DNA from: Aurelia coerulea
Lineage: Eukaryota; Cnidaria; Scyphozoa; Semaeostomeae; Ulmaridae
Length of the DNA stretch: 64,000 nt
Direction of reading: 5' to 3'
NCBI GenBank assembly: GCA_039566865.1
Contig: CM076955.1
Span: 17,653,501-17,717,500 of the forward strand
Below are positions 12,132-23,400 of the stretch, in pieces. Within the stretch, counting starts at the first letter, position 1. Every line of letters begins with the position of its first letter. A program made the position numbers and the translations under genes. The notes beneath the pieces are model-generated. The model was not told where the DNA came from, made no database searches, and saw only the letters and a program-made list of their open reading frames with translations.

Positions 12132-12406
12132 ACCCCGGGGGGGGGGGTACTTGACTAGGGAAGTGACGGGGGTGTGCGGAAAACCTCTCCACACCCTGCA
12201 CTCTCAAATACAGTGTAGAACGCAATTTTTGCTTGTGATACCCTGTCGCATAATTTTTTTACCTATTATAATACCCTGTCGCATAATTTTCGCTAGAAAA
12301 TGACACCCTGTCGCATAATTTTTACCGCAAAAGAACACCCTGTTGAGCGGTACATCCCGTCAGGTCAAGTATGGGAGTGCCCCCTCCCCCCGGGCTCAGA
12401 ACAAAG
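12132..12406. mobile_element. Family P element with internal 18-bp repeats
   Basis: The ends are CCCCGGGGGGGGGGTAC-like at left and CCCCCTCCCCCCGGG at right. Inside, ACCCTGTCGCATAATTTT occurs three times at irregular spacing and a fourth time in degraded form. This arrangement could be mistaken for a CRISPR but is a eukaryotic repeat. Confidence 0.6.
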
Positions 12407-13801
12407 CTCCTGATAAAAATTTAGTGTATTCCATATTGTTTAAGATTGCAGCAAGTATATTGGGGATAGCCTACAGCTGATTTCAGACGAGCAAAACAAA
12501 CAAAAATTCACTAGATATGAATCGTATTACGAATAATCGCAAATCAATACTCCTATTTATTTCTAAGAATATAGAAAATAACCGAAGAAGTAATTTATCT
12601 TGCATTGAATTTATTAAAAATCGATAAAATTAATGTTTAAAATATCCATAATTAATCACTAGGCGAGCATACCAGCCAACGCAAGAAATGGACTACTTTG
12701 GGTGCCAGAACCATACATAACCCAAGGGAACGTCTTTGGGTGTGTTTCTTGGTACCAATTCTGAAAACGGAAAATTTGGTAGACTCGGAATTCGTGTTTG
12801 ATTGAATTCCAAATTCCAAAACGGCAAGTTTGGCAGGTTCAGGTTTGGAAGGTCTGCTGAAACTTCTGCTCCAAAAGGCAGAACGTTTGGCAGACTTTGG
12901 AGCGATTCTCGTTTTCACTTGAAAACAAGGCGAATTCGCTCGCGTTGAGACGGTAATCGGTAACTTTACTCTTTTTTGCCAAGCATCAGGCTCGTCTTTG
13001 TGTTTTTCAACAAGACACCTTGTGTTCACCAGGATGAATCTGAAACCAGCTGTTTGAACATTTTTGTGTTTGATTGGGAAGTGTGTTTCAGTCTCGGCAA
13101 AGTCTACCGTTTTTAGAATTTGGTAGGTTTGGAATTACCGATCAAACACACTCTTTCTTTCTGGGTGACTCTAGGGGGACTCTTGGGGGACTCTGGCACC
13201 TAGGGCAAAAGCGGGCTAACACCAAACTACCTTGTATAGCACCTGCAAATCAAATGCAACCCAAGAACTTATGGCTTATGATTTTAAAACTTGATAACCT
13301 GCACGAACTTGTACGTTGAAAATACTCTACGCACATGAAAATTGACAGAAATTTCAAAACGACAAAAGGAAAAAATTGGAAATCTGTTTTCAAACCACAA
13401 AAACGAGGATGACATCCTATATAAAGTGGAAAAAGATAAGAAAGTACCGAGTAGGCAAGTGTTGCAAGGTGGAAAGATTTCGAACCCTGAAACTTCTATT
13501 TTCAAAATGTAGCACCGTAAGAGCATAGTTTGCCAAGAAAACGTTACGCTCATCAATCTATCTCTCGAAAATGGTGACTTTTGCTAGCATTATTCCTTAG
13601 AAGTTTGTAACAAACCTTTGGGTATTATGCCTTTAAAATAAAAATATTTCTAAAACTTCTAAAGCAATAAAGTGTCTTATCTGTAAGTCTGTAGCAGAGA
13701 AGGAGCAAATTTTGCTATGGCCAAGTTGTAAAACATTGCCGAAATCTCCAAGGGAATTCTTTTCCCGCGTACTTCTAATTACGCAAGCATGTGGATAATG
13801 G

Positions 13802-13874
13802 ATAGCCTCACTCCACGAGGATAAGGACCATCAACTTACGCCCATCTCATCTCATGTCATCTCATTGAGTTTGC

Positions 13875-13905
<31 letters not shown>

Positions 13906-14262
13906 GCTCCAGTGAAAGCCTTATTTTCCTAGCGCTATAAAACCGGATAAAAATCTCAACCGGCAACAATTTTGTCACCGATAGGTGCTAATCAGAATAT
14001 TGCTTGGAGGAAGACGTTTTTTGCAATTATGAGAATTATGGCTTGAAGAAACATTAATCCAAGTACTGATAGCTAGTTTTGTGGCGTTTAGGCTCAGTGG
14101 TTCTCAGAATGATTTGGGCCAAATTGCTAGGCCATATTGAATGAGTACGAGGCTAATCCGTTTCTGCAACTGTAGGTAAATGAGTCGTAGTTGTAGCAGT
14201 ATCAGTTCAGCCAAGAAGCGAAATTACGACATGTAATGAGTCTAGATAACGGACCTCGTACT
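13802..14262. repeat. Repeat K, copy 1, abutting the WIPI2 stop codon
   Basis: This is diverged but collinear with 18710-19290. Shared landmarks include GCCTCACT…CAACTTACGC…CATCT, a (GTT)n tract, GCTTGAAGAAACATT, AAGTACTGATAGCT and TGAGTCGTAGTT. It begins within about 12 bp of the WIPI2 stop, so the 3' UTR is probably made of repeat DNA. Confidence 0.6.
13874..13906. repeat. (GTT)n microsatellite
   Basis: About eleven tandem GTT units within repeat K; the other K copy has only a few. Confidence 0.85.
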
Positions 14263-14272
14263 GGCTGATTTG

Positions 14273-14485
14273 TTACTCGTTTTGGACCGTAAGCGGTGGA
14301 TATTCAGTTTCATCGTTCAGTTTCAAATTTCCTTCATTAAAACTGGATCCCCTTGCACTTTGTGGAGATTGGCCTGAAAGTTCAACTGAACGAGGTGATG
14401 AATGACTTGTTGCTGCTGCTGCACCTGGACCTTGGTTTGACTTGGATGACGTGATGGCTAGACCACTTGATCCTCGTCCAGAGTC
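14273..14485 (-). CDS. WIPI2: WIPI2 exon 16 (last): C-terminal tail and stop
   Basis: This 71-codon exon, phase 0, encodes a disordered Ser/Gly/Ala-rich tail ([16 protein letters not shown] near the start) ending LTVQNE then TAA. The acidic NDETEYPP motif near the end resembles the DEDSEHPP of the human tail. The acceptor is TGTAG at 14486-14490. Confidence 0.85.
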   Translation of the reverse strand, partial: DSGRGSSGLAITSSKSNQGPGAAAATSHSSPRSVELSGQSPQSARGSSFNEGNLKLNDETEYPPLTVQNE

Positions 14486-17400
14486 CTACAAAATAAGGAA
14501 ATTATCATTATTCAATATAGGGGCAGGTACATAGAAAACGTACCTGCACACTCTGATGATAACATAAGTTTGACAGGCCTCAGTGTGCCAATTACTTAGA
14601 CTTTTTTCGTTTCTTGCATCTGCTATTTTGATACCATATTTTATCGTACCACCTTTCCCAAATATATAACATAGAAAAAGTAGATAGAGATAAACGGTAA
14701 TAAGACTACCGGGTGAGTCAAAAGAGTTTACAAGTTTGACGGGCTGTGGACTTGCTCCAAGTCTCGCTCTTGATCAATAAATACGGGAGGGGAAAGGAGG
14801 AAAAAGGGGAGACTTGGAGCAAGTCCAGACGGGCTGTGGAATAAGAAGTATGTGACCGATATTCAACACTGAGATGTTTATCTGTCAGACAACGGCTAAC
14901 TTGGATGAGAAAATTTTTTGGTATAATCACTCATCTTTACGACCCAAAAATTAGAAAAATGCATGTAAGGGTTTGTATGGGAATCCAGAATTCCACCTTC
15001 CATTCTGGTCCATGATTTACGTGCCATAGAAATCAAAACTCTATTTCTGAAATTGACTATTGAATTTAATTTACATTTCAATGCCGAATAAATTATGGGC
15101 CAGAATGGAATGTGGAATTCTCGATTCCCACACAAACCACAAGCGCCTTACAGGCATTTTTCTAATTTTTGGGCCCTAAAGATGAGTGATTTTACCAAGC
15201 CAAATTTTCTTCTCTGAGTTTACCTTTGACTGATATATCAAAATCTTAGTTTTTACTATCGGCCACACAATTTCTCTCACCCAATATAGATAGCGATTAA
15301 AATCCGGGAAGCATTTGTACCCTAGGTACCCGAGCTCCCAAAGAAATATGAGCAAGATTAGGTTATAAAACGAACAAAGATAAAACAGAGAGAAGAGAAA
15401 CGAAGAGGTTGTAATCTCCTCTTTCTTCTTTTTTTTTGTATTATTTTCCAATTCTCTTTCACATTTTTCATAGGCTCTGGTACCAACTTTTAGTACGTAC
15501 ACAGTATTAAAGATCTGAAGCGAAAATCTTTATTGATGGAAATGAATAGCGCAGTTGGATGATAAAGAATGTCGTTTAAATTGTTTTGATACCTTGTTTC
15601 ATTTTAGAGTTATCCACTGTTTTGTACAATTGGCTGATGACGTCATTTCGTTAGCAAAGAGTAAAGAAACTATACAAGGTTGACCATGTTTCCAAGGAGA
15701 AATCTAATTAAAAAAACTTTGCACAATTAACATGCCTTTCTAAACATCATATTAAGTCATGAGGCAATTTATATAACATCTATTCAGCTCAGCTGAAATG
15801 TTTCCTATAACTGCAATCTTTCAAAGATCAGATACAGCTATATTTCCATATGTTATCCTAGTAAGTTGGAAACAAAATGACGCCATCAGCTGAAACTTAA
15901 AATCAGTGGATAACATGAAAACGAAATGAGATATTAAAGAAATATAAATAGGATTTCTCATCATTAGACAGTGCCGTGCATTTGCATTAAAAGAAAATTC
16001 GATGCATGGAGAACAGGTTTTGTTTGCATTCATTTTGCGGGCTGTTCGGGGGTTTTCAGTAAAATTAAAGGTTGTCAAAATTTTGTATTTATGTACTTAC
16101 TGCAGATTCCGATCTTTCTCTTCCATCTGGAAGTAACCTGTAAAGAAACGGCATATATCACAAACAAATTGTTCATTACAGGCAAGTACTGTCGACGAAC
16201 GAGAAAGCAAAAGGAACGACAATTATACAAATTTCCGAGTGGAAGTTCCATGGGGACTTTTTAATGGCTCCGTATTGCAAATGAGCTTCGATCTAGAAGA
16301 GGATAGATGCAATGTTTACATCTAAGCCAACAAGGACAGATAACGTTACAATAGGACTCGCTACTTTTGTTTGATACCTAGATACAAAGCAATTTGTGAT
16401 TGCAGACAAAGGGAATTCCATGCTTGGTTGGTCAAGATATAAACAAAAACAAAGCGAGCCGCATGCATTCCAGAGATGGTTTTTAAGAGCAAATATTAGC
16501 AGATATCGAAAGAAGAAGGATATATCTGAACTTCTGCCTCGGGCATTTTATCTATTTTGTGCAGAAGCCAATTGGGAGGGAATTCAATTCTCGTACCTTT
16601 TAGGTGTAATTAAAACACTTACTGCTCAGCTTTTGTACGAAAAAAATAAAATGCCCGAGGCAGAAGTTTAGATATATCCTTCTTCTTTCGATATATGATA
16701 ATATTTGCTCTTAAAAACCCTTTCTGGAATGCACAACGAGCAAGCTAGCGACCCGGGTTTCAGGGCAATTTTTGCGGCATGCTTTGTTTATGTTTATGTC
16801 TTGACCAAACGAGCATGGACTTCTCTTTGTCTGCAATCACACAATGCTTTGTATCTTGGTGTCAATAAAAAGTAGCGAGTCTTATTGTAACATTATCTGT
16901 TCTCGTTTTCTAAGCCTCAACTTAGCGTTGCATTGGACCTTCCTAGCAACTCTGGCATAAACAGGGACAACCGACAAAAAGTTAGAAACGAATAACTTCA
17001 TCGTTTCTCCGAGCAACTTTTGTCACCATGAGTAAAAGCAACTAAACCACAACAACATATAAATATTCCATGGCTGCCATAGTGTCATAGCTAGAAAGGA
17101 GATGATGTCACCGAGTTCCAAACTACCACAGCCACTTACATCAATGAAAAATATACAGTAGATTTAAGGGGAGAACAAATCGACCGGGCGTACCGTACAG
17201 CAGATGATTGACACAAAAGGAATATTCACAAATAGCTGTAACACCCAAACAATATCTTGATATGAAAATCATAGTATGCCAGATCTGCTATTCATGATAC
17301 ATATTACTTTTTGTTTATGTAGTAGTTTGTTCGCATCATTGCGGTTAGTTTTCCAGTATATTCTGTAGCAAATAGTTATGTTTAAATGAAATGAAATGAA

Positions 17401-20400
17401 ATGAAATGAAACAAATAGGGATACTTCTTTACAAGACACCCTGTACAAACACGACAAATTAAATGGAAATATTGCGCCTGCTTTGTGCTTAAATAAAGTC
17501 TGAAAAGGATCTTTAACGAACGAACCTGTGTTGCCTCACTAGCGAGCATTCGCCTCCTTCTTCTGGATCGAGATTGTATACATATAAAAATCCATCTTCA
17601 CTAGCTACTAATAATCGTGGCAGTTTGTTGATCCTGCAGATGGAAGTAGAAAAATTAAGGAACAAGAAAAAGACAATAAACAAGCTGATCTTACATATCA
17701 TCTCTTCTTGTACCATGGGCAATAATGCACCGTTGATGTGGCTTATATTATGATCAAAATTGTATTTTTACTCTAGTGTTGTTTCTCTTCCACGGGATTG
17801 TGAGTAAAGCTTGATAATGTTGCTATTCATTCGTTCTTCTCTCGTGACAGCAAGGAATCGAATGCCGCCATTATTCAAATACTGTTGAAACGGCTGGAGC
17901 TCCTACGCAGGGATACGATAAAGGGAAGTTTCAAATGAGACGTATCGCTGCGTAGGAGCTCCAACCGTTTCAACAGTATTTGAATAATGGCGGCATTCGA
18001 TCAACAAACTTCAAATTTGCTGTCAGGGCAAAACCAGAGCTACCAGCATTAGTGCAAGGTATACTGTAACATTAAAAGCATGGTAATATCTGAAACTTCA
18101 CATGATTACGAACAAGCACACAACTTCATTAAGAAACTGTAAAAAGGGATCCCTTACTGATTCATGAGTGATCCATTCTTGAGAGAGCTCTCAGTATTCA
18201 TTCATGATTGGAAGCGTAAATCTAATAATGGCCTAGTCATTTTAGAAAGAGTAAGCAACCATCATGGACTCTTAAGAAAGCATGACTGTGTTTGACAGAA
18301 ATCTTTATGAAAGTGTCTGTTCAATACAAACAAATAACAGTATAAATAATCGAGCTTTGAACAGAGTTTTATACTGTTATTTGTTTGTATTTAGTGAAAC
18401 ATCGTGCAACACGCGTACAAGAAGTTTGTCTGTTCAATGTTCATTTAAATTGTGTGTTTGCGTGTTTGTCAGCAATACTTTGCAATTGCAGGGATTGTCA
18501 TGTTTTACAATTTGACATCATGCTTTCGCCATTGTTAATGCGGCAGCACTGATTCTGACCTGGGGACAATTTTGAAGTTTGCTGATTTTTAACTCTACAA
18601 CCAAATCACCAAAGATACAGGAAAATGTATCAAAATTTAATCTAACTATTGCAGATTTGAATAAAAATAATTGTTGGATAATGAATATGAAACAGTTTGC
18701 ATTAGCCTCACTACACAAGGACCCTCAACTTACGCTCATCTAATTGAAGTGAATTAATGTTGTTGTTGTCGCTCCAGTCAAGGGCCTTATGGACTAACTC
18801 TTCTCAAAACGGCAAAAAAATTCTCGCCAGGAACAAATTTGTTCCTGGACCAATCAGGATGCAAGACTTGAAATAACTTGATGGGATTGGCTGATTCTTC
18901 TTCAATTTAAACTTCCCGCCAAAGGCAAACAAACGAATTCGAACAACGCGTTCGACTGAACTGCTCCAACGATCAAAATCTCAAAGTAGCGAACGAATTT
19001 ACGAGATTTTTTGCGTCCCCAAACAACCAAAATATCACTTATGGGTAGGAGTTTTTTGCTTTAATAGCTTGAAGAAACATTCATCTAAGTACTGATAGCT
19101 TGTTTTGCAGTGTAGCACTTCAGGAAAACTACTTTTTGCGGCGTTTTAGGGTCGGTGGTTTCAAGAAAAAATAGCAGGTGATTTAGGCCATGTCCGTTTC
19201 TGGAAGCGTAAGTCCATGAGTCGTAGTTACAGCGTCCATCAGCCTATCAATAGCGATAACCTACGAACATATAATCAGTCTACGTTTGCATCAGAATTTT
19301 TCAAATTTGTTGCGTTCTTTTTTGGGGACACCCGGTAGATGTGTTCGTCTTGCCAGAAGATACTTATAAAAAATCTGTTTTTGCGAAGAAATTTGAATGC
19401 GATCACTTGTTTCGCACGGAGGCAAAAAATTTATAATGCCTTACAAACTTTTATATTTGTGAATTAATATGCATTCTTAATATTCTATAACAAAACAGCA
19501 TAGGGCTCAAATCTTTCCAATCTTTAAAAAGGTCGGTGTAAAATTCTATTATATTTTTCTTTGAATTGGATGGCTTGACAGGAACTTATGGTACTTTGCT
19601 GTAAATCTGCCGTGGAAATTTTATGATGTATCGATTTATTTCAAAATGGCGGCAATTTGAACATTTTTGAAAAAATTCATGAACAATTTTGAAAAGATTT
19701 GAATCATCGTAAATCCTAAACTAATTGAGGAAACATTACATAACCTTCAAGAAAACCATAGTTTATGAAGGTCTACAATATGGTGGCAAGCAGAAATCTG
19801 TTGCTTTTCTAGTTTCGGATTTAGAAATTTGATGACGTCACAGCCTCAAATTTAATAAATTCCGCTAACAAAACTACAGAGTGATGTTTCGTCATCAAAT
19901 AAATTCTAAAAAGAGAATAAATCATTCAAAGATTGATGCAGAGAAAATATTTTGCTTACATTGACAGTCCGCAGATGTTTCGATGTCCTGAAAAAAGAAC
20001 ATTGATTTTTTCAAACAAAAAGGAACTCTACTAGAAAAGAGGAAAGGATTTATTGGTTTTTCAAACCAATTCCCTGAAGTATTAAATTAAGCAAATGATA
20101 ACAACTACACATTTCATACTTTTAGACAACTCCTCTGTACAAATATGGTTACATTTGCGACTAAGTGGAATTACAAGAACACGAAATCTCCGGGACAAAC
20201 TGCTTTTTAACAGGACGAAAACGAGCTCAAAATGGGGAGACAGAGCTTCTTCCAACAAGGGACCTTTACTTTGGAGCAGGCTCCCATTTTCTGTAAAAAC
20301 AATTGATAGTCAAAATCCTTATAGTAAAACCCTGAAAGAATAAAAAATGCAAGAATATTCATCTTACGAACAAACAAGCAAATGAGTTTTCCTTTTACAT

Positions 20401-23400
20401 TCAAAGCTGATTGTAATTTGTAGCTTAGTTGTTGATTAATCATATTGTACTAGTGCGCCAAAATAAACTATGCACTTGGCAGGCCACGATAAATCGCACA
20501 CAAGACCAATTTTGAAGATTTATGACTTGATCTTTAGCAGAAGGCCTGAATTAGATTCTAGGATTTTTCGCAAATTTTTCTGTTTTCAGTTTTTAGAGCT
20601 ACAAGCGAGTTTCTTAAAATTTTTGTTTTCGAAAACACTTAAAAAAACGTCGAAGCTTTCTAAAGAATCGACAATGGCAAAGAGAAAACTTTTACGTGGT
20701 GATTTGCGATTTAGAAATCGACTAATTGTAAGCTGCTGTACGAGAGTTTGTACTATCTTGTGAGAAATGTAATAATATTTTCAAGAATATAAAGAAATTT
20801 CTTTTCTTTTGTAATGTCATTGAATTTATGCTTTGCTGCAGGCTGTGTTCCTGTATCAAGGGGGTTTAAAGACAAGCGAGAAAGAGTCATGGGGCCAGCA
20901 AGCATGGTTTTGTTACATTTTTTATTTGTGACGGCTTTTGGGGCGGAATGTTTTCCATCCTTATAACTTTATCAATATATCATGATAGTTATTTTGATCA
21001 ACTTACATTTGGAAAACGAAAATTTTAAACCATGGAAAAATTTTGATACTAAAATCAAAATTCGACGAATGGAGAAAAATTGGAATGTTTTCCATCCTTA
21101 TAACTTTATCAATATATATTAGTTATTTTCATACTTACATTTTTTTAAACCATAATTTTGATACTAAAATTTTCGACGAATGGAGAAAAATGGATTGTTC
21201 TTTTTCTTGTAAGCGCCCCAGAAGCATTGCTTTTTCTAGGGCGTACAAATCAGAAAGTATTTAGTTTTAGCTGATTTGTGAATAAATATAATTAAGTCAA
21301 GAGATTACCTCCGTGGGATAATTTTATCGTCGCAAAAGCCCTTTCTTGTGCTAAAACTTCAGTGACTTGCGATGGAAGATAGTTCGAGGGAGTCATTAAA
21401 GCCTTTCCAAAATAACCAACCCAACTTTGTGGCTCATCAGTATGTCTAAAATGAAGTAAAATTGTTAGAGCAAAATTTTGAACCGAAAACTAACTACCCA
21501 AAGACAGAATAGAGTTCACTTTTTCATCATTTACAACTTCAGAGATTGCGAGCAGAGATTCTCAAAATACCGGGTGAGTCAGAAAAAATGCCCAATATAC
21601 GTTTTTTTATAAGAAACTGGTTTATAAGAAACTGGTACTACGATGAACGAAAATTTAAGAAACTCTAGTACTACGTTCAAGAACAATTAAGAAACTCTAA
21701 AATTTTATTTCTAGAACAAAAGTTGGTAAATTACGGTTCGCGCAGCATTGCGTTTGTAAATATCAAGTTTTGACTGCAAAAAATTGGTAACTTTTTCCCT
21801 TAAAGGGGCTGTACAATATTTTTGTAAACGAAGATAAAGATCAGCTGGCCAATATCATCAAATTAAATGAGAAATTCCTCTCTAATTGGCACGTGGCATA
21901 CAATTTCTTTAGCCTGCCTATTGCATTTCCTGTGTTTAGGCTAAACATATCTGAAACTCGTCACTCAGAATCCAGCTGTATCTTCATAATCGTTGATGGC
22001 ATAAAAAATCTGATTGCACTGGCGAATTCTACTGGGTTCAAACATATAGAAAACATCTTCATTTGCAATGTATCTGCTGCTACTTGCCTGCATTAGGGAG
22101 AGAAAGTTTAGGATGTTTGGGAGTTTAGCTTGTACAGCCACTTCAACATGAAGTTTTACACAATATTGGCGGTCATTTTCCTCATCCTCCGTCTCCCCCC
22201 TAGTATGAAAAACTTAGTCAGGGGGATTCCATTCTCCCAAGGGGGCAAAATATATGAATACATGTAAGTGTCATTATTGTTAGGAAAGAAAACCAGGGAA
22301 ATTTGACTCGCCGTTTTCATTCGTTTTCACAGGTTTTTGAGAGGAGTTTTCTGCAGAAAATCTCCCACATCCACGGAAAGGAATGGCCGAGTACAGCCGG
22401 GTAAATTACTGAGCCTAACTAGGCATATCGGGAATAAAACAAGACAGTTTTCAATATCATTGCTTTGATATTGCTTTGATACGTGTGGATGGGTATACAT
22501 TTGACATAACATGAATGGAAAAATGGTTTCAAATGATTAAAATACAAACCAGTTAGATATTTTTTCAGCTAATTAATTCCAACGAATTAAAAGTCAAATC
22601 AAAGCAAGAATAAAAAATCATAAAGGCACCAGTTGCAAAGGAGAGTTCCTGTTAAATATGAAACATGTCAACCAAATGATAATGAACTAAATGTAAATTC
22701 TGTTTCACATCAGATGGTCAGGCATTTTACTTACCTAAATCTACATCAAATGAGTTCCACTCGTTGCATCAACAAATTCATCGCAACACTGACCTGACAT
22801 CTGGATAAACCAAAGCGATCCATGGGGTAGTCATGCCTTGACAACTACGAAATAACCATTCACAAACGAAATAACCATTCACAAAGGTCATAACTTACTT
22901 TTCCTTTGGCGGTTCCAATTTGAAAATATGAACTGTTTCTGTGTTACTTGATGCCGCTAAGAATAATGAATCTGCACTAAATGACAGCGAGTAGATGTGT
23001 GCACACCTGAAATGCAAATAAAATTTACCTCCAAAATACATATTCTGTCGTCAGAATTAGGGATGGGCAAATGACGTACTTCCCATTTCAGAAAGAGAGA
23101 TCTTTACCTGTAGTATGCAATATTTTTCGTGAAAAAAGTTCTTGCTGTTAAAGTTGTTTTGATATTTCAATAATGTGGCAAGTGAGGTCTTTTTAAAGTA
23201 GCTGAGAAACGCTAAATAGAAAGAGCAAAAATTCAAAATTGACATGAACGATTTTAATGAAATATTCGCATCGTCTATAAGTCATCCTTTCCATTGAAAT
23301 TAAATCGACAATTTATCGAAGCTGGTTGGTAATTCTAAAATGTATGCTGCCTCAAGAATTTTGACTATGTCAGGTGGTCGTATTCTCAAGGATTTCAAAG

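Larger units (their letters stand above)
5516..14272. other. Intergenic region between SANS and WIPI2
   Basis: This is upstream of SANS and downstream of WIPI2. It contains family G, D, E and P elements, a hairpin at 6174-6509, simple repeats and an ancient repeat next to the WIPI2 stop. Only one stretch (10493-10612 minus) looks like an exon and it is unidentified. The long open frame 12652-13029 minus has no recognisable family. No RNA gene was seen. Confidence 0.5.

Noticed and set aside
12230..12350. Regularly recurring ACCCTGTCGCATAATTTT suggesting a CRISPR-like array
   Set aside because: Spacing is irregular, only three to four copies are present, they lie inside an inverted-repeat element, and the window is eukaryotic.
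12652..13029. 125-codon open frame on the minus strand
   Set aside because: No recognisable motif. The surrounding DNA repeats phrases such as TTTGGCAG and AATTCCAAA on both strands, as in a degenerate repeat.
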